A stretch of DNA of 13,697 bases from an uncultured Clostridia bacterium (lineage in GTDB: Bacteria; Bacillota_I; Bacilli_A; RFN20; CAG-288): positions 1-13,697 of the forward strand of contig OMRU01000008.1 in the NCBI GenBank assembly GCA_900313465.1, read 5' to 3'. The notes beneath the pieces were generated by a model. The model was given only the letters and a program-made list of their open reading frames with translations, did not search any database and was not told the origin of the DNA. Every line of letters begins with the position of its first letter. Within the stretch, counting starts at the first letter, position 1. Both the position numbers and the translations under genes were made by a program. Below are positions 6,172 to 12,690 of this stretch, piece after piece.

Positions 6172-7200
6172 ATGAGCGAAGAAGTCAAAGAAGTCGAACA
6201 GACTACTGATGTTATGGCTAGCACTGTCCATAATGCCAATGATCCAGTCGTCAGTGCCAAAACCCTTTTAGATGCTGGTGTCCATTTTGGTCACAGAGTT
6301 TCTAGATGGAACCCAAAGATGAAGCAGTTCATCTATGGTAAGAGAAACAACTTACACATCATCGATCTTAACAAGACCGCTGCCCAGATGCAGGAAGCCT
6401 ATCAGGTTTTAAAGGACATCGTTTCCAAGGGTGGTAAGGTCTGCTTTGTCGGTACCAAGGCCGTTGCCCAGAAGGCTATCCAGGAAGAAGCCGTCCGTTC
6501 TGGTTCTTTCTATGTTGCCCATCGTTGGTTAGGTGGTACCTTGACTAACTTCCACACCGTCGCTAAGAGAATCACCCTCTTAAAGACCATCGAACAGGAA
6601 GAATTAAATGGCGAACTCGAAAAGCTTCCAAAGAAAGAAGCTGCTGAAAGATTAAAACTTAAGGCCAAGTTAGCTGCTAACCTTGAAGGTATCAAGGAAA
6701 TCCGTATGCTTCCACAGGCTTTAGTTGTTGTCGATCCAAAGGAAGAACACAATGCTGTTGCCGAAGCTAAGCTTCTCAACATCCCAGTCTTCGCTTTAGG
6801 CGATACCAACACTGATCCAGATACTGTTGACTACATCATCCCAGCCAATGACGATGGTGAATCCTCTATCCGTATCATCATCGGCTTATTAGCTGATGCT
6901 GTTGTCGAAGGTAAGGGTGGCGAACCTTTATATGCTTACAAGGATGCCGCTGCTGCTACTTCCTCCATGGTCGAAATGCTCAAGGGTGTCGATCCAAATG
7001 AACAGACCAAGGCCATCAGAGCTAAGTTACGTAACGATGCCATCGCTATGAGAAAGAAGAAGTCCGGTGGCCGTCCAGCCAAGAAGTTCGTCAAGAAGAA
7101 CTTCCGTCCAAGAAACAACGACGAAAAGAAGACTGAAGATGCCGCTCCAGCCGCCGCTGAAACTGCTACTGAAGCTGTCGAACCAGCAAAGGAGAACTAA
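6172..7200 (+). CDS. rpsB: Small ribosomal subunit protein uS2, with N- and C-terminal extensions
   Basis: Ribosomal protein S2 of the 30S subunit, which bridges head and body and helps recruit S1 where that exists. The conserved core starts near residue 26 with VVSAKTLLDAGVHFGHRV and continues with RWNPKM, YGKRNNLHIIDL, VGTKAVAQ, RWLGGTLTNF, LPQALVVVDPKEEHNAVAEA and ALGDTNTDPDTVDYIIPANDD. It ends near 250. The protein has 342 residues, against about 240-260 in most bacteria. The extra parts are a 25-residue acidic N-terminus and a tail of about 85 residues, first basic (KKKSGGRPAKKFVKKNF, 295-311) then rich in Ala/Glu/Thr. The start is fixed by AAAAAGGAGGC at 6156-6166. Codon use is strongly biased (13 of 14 prolines are CCA), as expected for very high expression. 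tsf follows after five bases. Confidence 0.96.
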   Translation: MSEEVKEVEQTTDVMASTVHNANDPVVSAKTLLDAGVHFGHRVSRWNPKMKQFIYGKRNNLHIIDLNKTAAQMQEAYQVLKDIVSKGGKVCFVGTKAVAQKAIQEEAVRSGSFYVAHRWLGGTLTNFHTVAKRITLLKTIEQEELNGELEKLPKKEAAERLKLKAKLAANLEGIKEIRMLPQALVVVDPKEEHNAVAEAKLLNIPVFALGDTNTDPDTVDYIIPANDDGESSIRIIIGLLADAVVEGKGGEPLYAYKDAAAATSSMVEMLKGVDPNEQTKAIRAKLRNDAIAMRKKKSGGRPAKKFVKKNFRPRNNDEKKTEDAAPAAAETATEAVEPAKEN

Positions 7201-7205
7201 TTAGC

Positions 7206-8105
7206 ATGTCTGACATGATTAACTTGATCAAGCAGCTCCGTGATCGTACTGGTGCTGGCTTGATGGATTGCAAAAAAGCCTTATTAGAAAACAACAATAA
7301 TGTCGACGCCGCTTGTGACTGGTTACGCGAAAAAGGTATCGCTAAGCAGGCCAAGAAGGCTTCTACTCGTATTGCCGCTGAAGGTATTGCCTGGGTTTTA
7401 GCCGAAGGCAACAAAGCTGCCATCATCGAAGTCAACTCTGAAACCGACTTCGTCGCCAACTCTGATCCATTCCGTGCTTTGGTCAAGGAAGTCAACTCTC
7501 TTGTTCTTGCCAATGCTCCAAAGACCTTAGATGAAGCTAAGGAATTAAAGAATGCTGATGGCAAGTCCATCGCTGACTTATTCGTCGATGCTACTGTTAA
7601 GCTCGGTGAAAAGTTAGATTTCAGAAGATTCGAAGTCGTCGAAAAGGCTGATGATGAAGTCTTTGGTCCATACATTCACATGAATGGTAAGATCGCTACT
7701 TTAGTCGTCTTAAAGGGTGGCAACACTGAAGTTGCCAACGGCGTTGCTTTAAACGTCTGCTCCAACAACCCAACCTACATCAACGAAACTGATATCCCAG
7801 CTGATGTCATTGCCAAGGAAACTGCTGTCCAGAAGGAAGCTGCCAACAATGATCCAAGCTTCGCCAAGAAGCCAGCTGCCATCCAGGATAAGATCATCGC
7901 TGGTAAGGTCAACAAAGTCTTATTCGACTCTGTCCTTGTCGATGAACCATTCATCTTCGATGATTCCAAGACTGTCGGTCAGTACTTAAAGGAAAACAAC
8001 GCTAGCGTTATCAAGACCATCAGATTCGCTGTTGGTGAAGGTATCGAAAAGCGTCAGGATGATTTCGCTGCTGAAGTTGCCGCTCAGGCTTCTGCCGGTA
8101 AGTAA
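7206..8105 (+). CDS. tsf: Elongation factor Ts
   Basis: Nucleotide exchange factor that releases GDP from EF-Tu. The 299-residue protein has the N-terminal UBA-like domain (1-45, with LRDRTGAGLMDCKKAL). The hallmark TDFVAN follows at 80-85, which contacts the EF-Tu nucleotide site, and then the core subdomains. The C-terminal EF-Tu-contact helices end in a short alanine-rich tail. Length is close to the family's usual 280-300. GGAG at 7191-7194, inside the end of rpsB, serves as SD with an 11-base gap, so translation is likely coupled to rpsB. All eight prolines are CCA, matching the rpsB bias. Transcription ends at the hairpin at 8132-8160. The rpsB-tsf pairing is near universal in bacteria. 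Confidence 0.97.
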   Translation: MSDMINLIKQLRDRTGAGLMDCKKALLENNNNVDAACDWLREKGIAKQAKKASTRIAAEGIAWVLAEGNKAAIIEVNSETDFVANSDPFRALVKEVNSLVLANAPKTLDEAKELKNADGKSIADLFVDATVKLGEKLDFRRFEVVEKADDEVFGPYIHMNGKIATLVVLKGGNTEVANGVALNVCSNNPTYINETDIPADVIAKETAVQKEAANNDPSFAKKPAAIQDKIIAGKVNKVLFDSVLVDEPFIFDDSKTVGQYLKENNASVIKTIRFAVGEGIEKRQDDFAAEVAAQASAGK

Positions 8106-8131
8106 ATCATTCTCCAAGACTTACAAATCAT

Positions 8132-8160
8132 GGCACTCCGCAAGGGGTGCCTTTTCTCTT
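8132..8160 (+). terminator. Intrinsic terminator after tsf
   Basis: GGCACTCC (8132-8139) pairs with GGGGTGCC (8144-8151) through eight pairs including one G-U. The loop is the stable tetraloop GCAA and the tail is TTTTCTCTT. It separates rpsB-tsf from the pyrH operon. Confidence 0.92.
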
Positions 8161-8197
8161 GCACGTTATGAGTATCTTTTAGGGTGGTTATCTACAA

Positions 8198-8232
8198 TTT
8201 TCCTTTGGAAAAACATCTCCCTAGGATGTTTT
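8198..8232 (+). promoter_or_regulatory. Two overlapping, mutually exclusive hairpins upstream of pyrH
   Basis: The hairpin TTTTCC (8198-8203) with GGAAAA (8207-8212) shares bases with the hairpin AAAACATC (8210-8217) with GATGTTTT (8225-8232). Only one can form at a time. The second has a few Ts at its 3' end and could be a weak back-up terminator. This matters only if read-through from tsf occurs. Confidence 0.35.
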
Positions 8233-8248
8233 AATAAATAAAATAATA

Positions 8249-8254
8249 TATAAT
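8249..8254 (+). promoter_or_regulatory. -10 element of likely pyrH operon promoter
   Basis: A perfect TATAAT in a very AT-rich stretch, 26 bases before the pyrH ATG and downstream of the tsf terminator. No good -35 hexamer is found at 16-18 bases (bases 8225-8232 read GATGTTTT), so the promoter call rests on the -10 box and context. Confidence 0.45.
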
Positions 8255-8280
8255 ATTCGATAGTTATAAAGGAGCTAGCT

Positions 8281-9000
8281 ATGGCTGAACAATATAAACG
8301 TATTTTATTGAAGATCTCTGGTGAAGCTTTGAAAGGCGATGGCGATATCTATTCCAAGGCATATCTTGAGAAGATCTATACCATTGTCAAGAAGATCACC
8401 GATATGGGTACGGAAGTTGCGATTGTCTGCGGCGGTGGAAATATCTGGAGAGGTAATCTTGCCGAAAACTTAGGTGTTGAGAGAACCTCTGGTGATTATA
8501 TGGGCATGCTTGCCACCATCATGAATGCAATGTGCTTACAGTCTTTCTTTGAAAACAGAGGCTTGGTCACAAGAGTCATGTCCGCAGTGGAATGCAGCAA
8601 GGTCTGCGAACCATATATCAGAAGAAAAGCCATTCGTCATTTAGAAAAGAAGAGAGTGGTCATCTTCGCTGGTGGCATCGGTTCTCCTTATTTCACCACT
8701 GATACCTGTGCGGCCTTGAGAGCCAAGGAAATCTGCGCTGATGGTTTCTTCATGGGTAAGAATGGTGTTGAAGGTGTCTTCACTGATGATCCAAGAAAGA
8801 ATCCAGATGCTGTCTTGATCAAGAAGACGACCTATCAGGAAATCCTTACCAAGCAGTTAAAAGTCATGGATGCTACTGCTCTTGGCTTACTTCTTGATTC
8901 CAAGGTTGATTTAAGAGTCTTCAACATGAACGACCCTGAAAATGCTGTCCGTGTGGTGAAAGGTGAAGATTTAGGTACCTTAATCACCAATTCGAAGTAA
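8281..9000 (+). CDS. pyrH: Uridylate kinase (UMP kinase)
   Basis: Hexameric cytoplasmic enzyme that phosphorylates UMP to UDP with ATP, a bacterial type belonging to the amino acid kinase fold and unrelated to eukaryotic UMP/CMP kinases. The 239-residue length is standard. Motifs: KISGEALKG (11-19) for phosphate binding, GGGNIWRG (51-58), TSGDYMGMLATIMNA (69-83), AGGIGSPYFTTDTCAALRA (130-148), KNGVEGVFTDDPRKNP (160-175) and the C-terminal DATALGLLLDSK with FNM. AAAGGAG at 8268-8274 gives a clear SD. It is the first gene of a run of six genes, in its usual place before frr. GTP activation and UTP inhibition are known for the family and expected but not shown here. Confidence 0.96.
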   Translation: MAEQYKRILLKISGEALKGDGDIYSKAYLEKIYTIVKKITDMGTEVAIVCGGGNIWRGNLAENLGVERTSGDYMGMLATIMNAMCLQSFFENRGLVTRVMSAVECSKVCEPYIRRKAIRHLEKKRVVIFAGGIGSPYFTTDTCAALRAKEICADGFFMGKNGVEGVFTDDPRKNPDAVLIKKTTYQEILTKQLKVMDATALGLLLDSKVDLRVFNMNDPENAVRVVKGEDLGTLITNSK

Positions 9001-9005
9001 ATCTT

Positions 9006-9034
9006 TTTACTTTAAACATCCTGTTTTGTAGAAT
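9006..9034 (+). promoter_or_regulatory. Possible internal promoter before frr
   Basis: TTTACT (9006-9011, four of six to TTGACA) and TAGAAT (9029-9034, five of six to TATAAT) are spaced by 17 bases in the 75-base pyrH-frr gap, the longest gap in this operon. No terminator is seen between pyrH and frr, so it would add to read-through. Confidence 0.4.
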
Positions 9035-9075
9035 ATAGGTAAGTTTTTAGTCCTTAATGGAGGAATATTAATATT

Positions 9076-9618
9076 ATGGATTATTTAGATGAATGTAATG
9101 AAAAGATGAACAAGTCTTTAGAAGCCTTGAAGGAATCTTTAGGTACCTTAAGAGCTGGTAGAGTTTCTGCTGGCCTTTTAGATAAGGTCACCGCCAACGT
9201 CTATGGCTCTGTCAGCCCAATCAAGTACAGCGCCAACGTTTCTGTCTTAAGCCCAACTGATCTTTCCGTCAAGCCATATGATCCAGGCACTTTGAAGGAT
9301 ATCCTTTCTGGTATCAACAAAGCTGATTTAGGTTGCACTGTCACCCAGAATGGCAACGCCATCATCTTAAAGTTCCCAGCTCCATCTGATGACAGAAGAA
9401 AAGATCTTGAAAAGCAGGCTAAGAAGTATGCTGAAGAAGCCAAGGTCGCCATTCGTAACATCCGTAGAGATATCAACACCAAGGTCAAGAAAGATGATGC
9501 CTTGAGCGAAGATATGAAGAAGGGTTATGATGCCGACGTTCAGAAGGCTACCGACAAGCATGTCGAAGAAGTTGAGAAGCTTCTTGCTGATAAGGTCAAG
9601 GATATCGAGACTATCTAA
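9076..9618 (+). CDS. frr: Ribosome recycling factor
   Basis: Splits post-termination ribosomes together with EF-G. The 180-residue protein is slightly shorter than the usual 185. Domain I is the three-helix bundle formed by residues 1-30 and about 105-180 (LRAGRVSAGLLD near 23-34, and RRKDLEKQAKKYAEEAKVAIRNIRRD, a well conserved part). Domain II is the beta-rich insert between them. Its usual ISVPEARTLVIQPWD stretch reads VSVLSPTDLSVKPYD, so it is divergent though the fold seems kept. GGAGGA at 9059-9064 is the SD, 11 bases before the ATG. All prolines are CCA, resembling rpsB and tsf. uppS begins two bases after the stop. Confidence 0.95.
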   Translation: MDYLDECNEKMNKSLEALKESLGTLRAGRVSAGLLDKVTANVYGSVSPIKYSANVSVLSPTDLSVKPYDPGTLKDILSGINKADLGCTVTQNGNAIILKFPAPSDDRRKDLEKQAKKYAEEAKVAIRNIRRDINTKVKKDDALSEDMKKGYDADVQKATDKHVEEVEKLLADKVKDIETI

Positions 9619-9620
9619 TC

Positions 9621-10376
9621 ATGGCGAAAACTCAAGCACGTGATTTACATGATATTCAAAGCTATGCTCCATTAAAGCATATCGCTTTTATCATGGATGG
9701 TAATGGACGTTGGGCTAAAAACAAAATGCTCACTCGTTCTGCAGGTCATCGTGCCGGTGTTGCTAAGATTCACGAAATTATAGACTGTGCGTTTACAGAC
9801 TACGGCATTTATGCTGCTAGTCTGTTTTGTTTTTCCACCGAGAATTGGAATCGTCCTCAACAGGAGATTTCCACTCTCTTTTCCTTATTGAAGGAATTCT
9901 TCGAAAAGGAAATCGACTTCTTCATGGAAACAGAGACGCAGGTCCGTGTTCTTGGTGAACTGGATGATCCTCGTATCCCTGCTGACATCCTCTCGGTCAT
10001 TCATGACGCAACTGAAAAAACCAAAAACAATAAGAAACATGTCTTTAATGTCCTTTTCAATTATGGTGGCAGAGCCGATATTCTTCACGCTACCAAGATG
10101 ATTGCAAAAGACGTCCAGGACGGCAAACTGAAAGTGGAAGATATCAATGATGACCTCTTCAAGATGTATCTTTACACCAAGGAATTATCCGATATCGATT
10201 TGCTTGTCCGCACTTCTGGTGAAGAAAGAATTTCCAATTGCTTCCTTTACCAATTAGCCTATACGGAACTGTTGTTTAAAGAGGTCTACTGGCCAGGATT
10301 CTCAAAAAAGGATCTGGCGGATTGCCTGGAAGAATACAGTCATCGCAATAGACGATTTGGAGCTATCAAAGAATGA
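9621..10376 (+). CDS. uppS: Undecaprenyl diphosphate synthase (cis-prenyltransferase)
   Basis: Adds isopentenyl diphosphate units in cis to farnesyl diphosphate, making the C55 carrier lipid for peptidoglycan and other wall polymers. It acts at the cytoplasmic membrane face. The 251-residue protein carries IAFIMDGNGRWAK at 21-33 with catalytic Asp26, AGHRAGV (41-47), LFCFSTENWNRP (68-79), LFNYGGRADI and, near the C-terminus, DIDLLVRTSGEERISNCFLYQLAYTE with the pyrophosphate-binding arginines. All five family regions are complete. There is no strong SD in the two-base gap after frr, so translational coupling is likely. Its stop overlaps the cdsA start in ATGA. Confidence 0.96.
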   Translation: MAKTQARDLHDIQSYAPLKHIAFIMDGNGRWAKNKMLTRSAGHRAGVAKIHEIIDCAFTDYGIYAASLFCFSTENWNRPQQEISTLFSLLKEFFEKEIDFFMETETQVRVLGELDDPRIPADILSVIHDATEKTKNNKKHVFNVLFNYGGRADILHATKMIAKDVQDGKLKVEDINDDLFKMYLYTKELSDIDLLVRTSGEERISNCFLYQLAYTELLFKEVYWPGFSKKDLADCLEEYSHRNRRFGAIKE

Positions 10377-11485
10377 GTTTGAATAAAATCTCTAATTCAT
10401 CCAAAGTTGGTTTGATCAAAAGAACCATCACTGGTATTTTACTCATGGCTGTGGTTATCCCTTGTGCTATCTTGGGAAACTGGCCATTCTTCATTTTGAA
10501 TTTGCTTTTATCCCTTGTTGCTATCCACGAAGTGCTAGCAGCCCCTGGACCAAAGAGATACAACTGGTTGGTCAAGGGTGTGGTCTACTTCTTTGTCATT
10601 TCCTTTATCTATTGGGTCTTTTTGAAAAACATGCTAAGAGATCCAAACCTCAATCCGTTTACCAATGGTGGTATCTTCACTATGACGGATATCTTTGTTT
10701 CCATCTCCGGCGTCATTCTTTTCGCCTTGGTCTTATTTGTCATTGCTATTTTTGATAGCAAGATTCAACTTCAGGATGTCACCTATCTCTTCACTGTGGG
10801 TTTGGTCGTCGCCTTAGGTTTCATGGGTATCTTCTTTGTCAGATATTTCCCGAATAACACAGGCTTTATTCAGAATCCCAACTTTGCTAATATGACGGTA
10901 ACTGGCACCTGGAATTCCACGGTTATCCTGAAGAATTATTTCCACGATTATTATGTTGCCCATAACATCGATCAATCCTTAGCCTCTTGTCTCTTGCTCT
11001 TCTTTATCTGTATCGGCACCTGGGCTGGTGATGTTGGCGCCTATTTGTTTGGTATGTTATTCGGTAAGCATAGAATGAATCCTCGCATCTCTCCACATAA
11101 GACTTGGGAAGGATTTATTGGCGGTGCCCTTTTTGGCTCCTTATTAGCCTTAGGCTTTGCTGCCTTATTTGAATTTGCCTTTAATATGCCACTTGTTCCG
11201 GGCTTAGTTCAGTTTGGTCATTCTCCTGCCTTAGAGGCGATGAACGTCATGGGTGGAAGAGCCTGGCCTTATCTGATTTTCATGACCATCATGTTACCTG
11301 TTGTTGGTAACGTTGGTGGCTTCACCTTCTCCTTGATCAAACGTCAGTATGGTATCAAGGACTTCGGCAAGGTCTTCCCAGGCCATGGTGGTGTCATCGA
11401 TCGTTTTGATTCGATTTTAGCCAATTGTATTGTTGCGACAATCCTGATCTGGATTACCGCTTATGGTTGGGTCTTCACTGTTTAA
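10373..11485 (+). CDS. cdsA: Phosphatidate cytidylyltransferase (CDP-diglyceride synthase)
   Basis: Integral membrane enzyme that makes CDP-diacylglycerol from phosphatidic acid and CTP, the branch point for phosphatidylglycerol and cardiolipin. The C-terminal half has the signature: ISPHKTWEGFIGG (239-251), preceded by WAGDVGAYLFG (217-227), and RQYGIKDFGKVFPGHGGVIDRFDS (324-347), with the metal-binding aspartates. Several hydrophobic helices span the N-terminal 60 residues, 70-85, 110-128, 138-158, 203-230, 250-270, 300-320 and 350-370. At 370 residues it is longer than the usual 260-300; the extra sequence lies in loops near 85-107 and 160-200. The start overlaps the uppS stop by four bases (ATGA), with GGAG at 10358-10361 inside uppS. 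dxr starts three bases after the stop. Confidence 0.95.
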   Translation: MSLNKISNSSKVGLIKRTITGILLMAVVIPCAILGNWPFFILNLLLSLVAIHEVLAAPGPKRYNWLVKGVVYFFVISFIYWVFLKNMLRDPNLNPFTNGGIFTMTDIFVSISGVILFALVLFVIAIFDSKIQLQDVTYLFTVGLVVALGFMGIFFVRYFPNNTGFIQNPNFANMTVTGTWNSTVILKNYFHDYYVAHNIDQSLASCLLLFFICIGTWAGDVGAYLFGMLFGKHRMNPRISPHKTWEGFIGGALFGSLLALGFAALFEFAFNMPLVPGLVQFGHSPALEAMNVMGGRAWPYLIFMTIMLPVVGNVGGFTFSLIKRQYGIKDFGKVFPGHGGVIDRFDSILANCIVATILIWITAYGWVFTV

Positions 11486-11488
11486 AGA

Positions 11489-12673
11489 ATGAGAAAACCA
11501 ATTATTGTTTTAGGAGCAACTGGTTCTATCGGAACGCAATGTCTTGATATTCTCCAGTTCTCATTAGAGTATGAATTGATTGGTGTTTCCTTGAATTCTC
11601 GTTTTGAGAATTTGGAACCCTATCTTTTCTATTTCGATTCTTTGAAGTATGTGGCTATCTCAGACAAAGAGGCAGCGGAAAAGTTTAAAAAACTTCATCC
11701 GTCCTATGTTGTCTTTACCGGTGAGGATTCTTCTCTTGCTTTGATGAAAGAGTGCAACAAGGCCGATGTCTTTAATGCTTTGATTGGAAATTGTGGACTT
11801 CGTCCTACCCTTCTTGCCATGCGTCAGAATCAGGATATCATGCTCTCCAATAAGGAGAGTCTTGTCATCGGTTCTTCCTTGATCAAAGAAGAAGCGAAGA
11901 CAAGTAAGTCTCATCTCTATCCGGTGGATAGTGAACATGTGGCTTTAGCGAAACTGATCAAAGAAGCTAGAGAGAGACATGTTGATAAGAAAAACATTTT
12001 AAAATATATTGTCACGGCAAGTGGTGGTGCTCTTCGCGATGTCAAAAAAGAAGATTTGACTCAGGTTACTCCTGAACAGGTGTTACATCATCCAACCTGG
12101 GCGATGGGAAGCAAAATCACCTGTGATAGTGCTACTCTGGTCAACAAAGGCTATGAAGTGATTGAAGCTAGCGTCTTATTTGATGTTCCCCTTGATAAGG
12201 TAGGAGCTGTAATCTGTCGTGAGTCTTTAGTTCACGCACAGCTCAGATATCTTGAAGATGGAAAAGAAGTTCTTCTTCAGGAATATTCTCCTGTCTCGAT
12301 GAAAGTGCCGATTGCCTATGCCTTAAGCAAAGGTGAACTTGGCATGCATAAAGATAATCAAGAAGACTTAGCCAATATTCAGAAACTTCATTTTGCTGAT
12401 ATCGATTATGATTTCTATCCTGCTTTTATGTATACCATCAAGACATTTGAGAAATTTGGTAATGTCGGTATGATCTACTATAACGCTGTGGATACTTTAG
12501 CAATCGATCATTTCCTTCACCACAAGATTTCTTATTTGCAATTAATAGAGGCGTTAGGATATACTTACACTCACTTACATGATCTTCCTGTTCTTCGTGA
12601 AGAACACCTGCCAGACATCATCAAAGCGGCGGAAGATTATGCAAGAGAAGTAATAGCTTTGATAGAACAATAG
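11489..12673 (+). CDS. dxr: 1-deoxy-D-xylulose-5-phosphate reductoisomerase
   Basis: Rearranges and reduces DXP to 2-C-methyl-D-erythritol 4-phosphate with NADPH, the first committed step of MEP isoprenoid synthesis and the target of fosmidomycin. The 394-residue length is typical. The nucleotide-binding loop is GATGSIG (9-15). SNKESLV (120-126) and PVDSEH (145-150) follow, with metal ligands Asp147 and Glu149. Then come TASGGALRD (176-184), HPTWAMGSKI (201-210) with the flexible-lid tryptophan, and DSATLVNKGYEVIEA with Glu223 as the third ligand. There is no clear SD in the three-base gap after cdsA, so coupling is likely. It supplies isopentenyl units for uppS two genes upstream, so their proximity is functionally sensible. 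Confidence 0.97.
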   Translation: MRKPIIVLGATGSIGTQCLDILQFSLEYELIGVSLNSRFENLEPYLFYFDSLKYVAISDKEAAEKFKKLHPSYVVFTGEDSSLALMKECNKADVFNALIGNCGLRPTLLAMRQNQDIMLSNKESLVIGSSLIKEEAKTSKSHLYPVDSEHVALAKLIKEARERHVDKKNILKYIVTASGGALRDVKKEDLTQVTPEQVLHHPTWAMGSKITCDSATLVNKGYEVIEASVLFDVPLDKVGAVICRESLVHAQLRYLEDGKEVLLQEYSPVSMKVPIAYALSKGELGMHKDNQEDLANIQKLHFADIDYDFYPAFMYTIKTFEKFGNVGMIYYNAVDTLAIDHFLHHKISYLQLIEALGYTYTHLHDLPVLREEHLPDIIKAAEDYAREVIALIEQ

Positions 12674-12690
12674 ATTGTGAGGTGCTATTC

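Noticed and set aside
7166..7675. 169-codon open frame on the minus strand opposite rpsB/tsf
   Set aside because: It is antisense to a strongly biased, clearly coding EF-Ts gene; the codon bias leaves few stops in this shadow frame. The peptide is Ser/Ala/Leu-rich with no motif.
8181..8195. AGGGTGGTTATC resembles the start of the T-box motif AGGGTGGNACCGCG
   Set aside because: Only the first seven bases match, the ACCGCG half is missing, there is no room for stem I after the tsf terminator, and pyrH is not a T-box type target.
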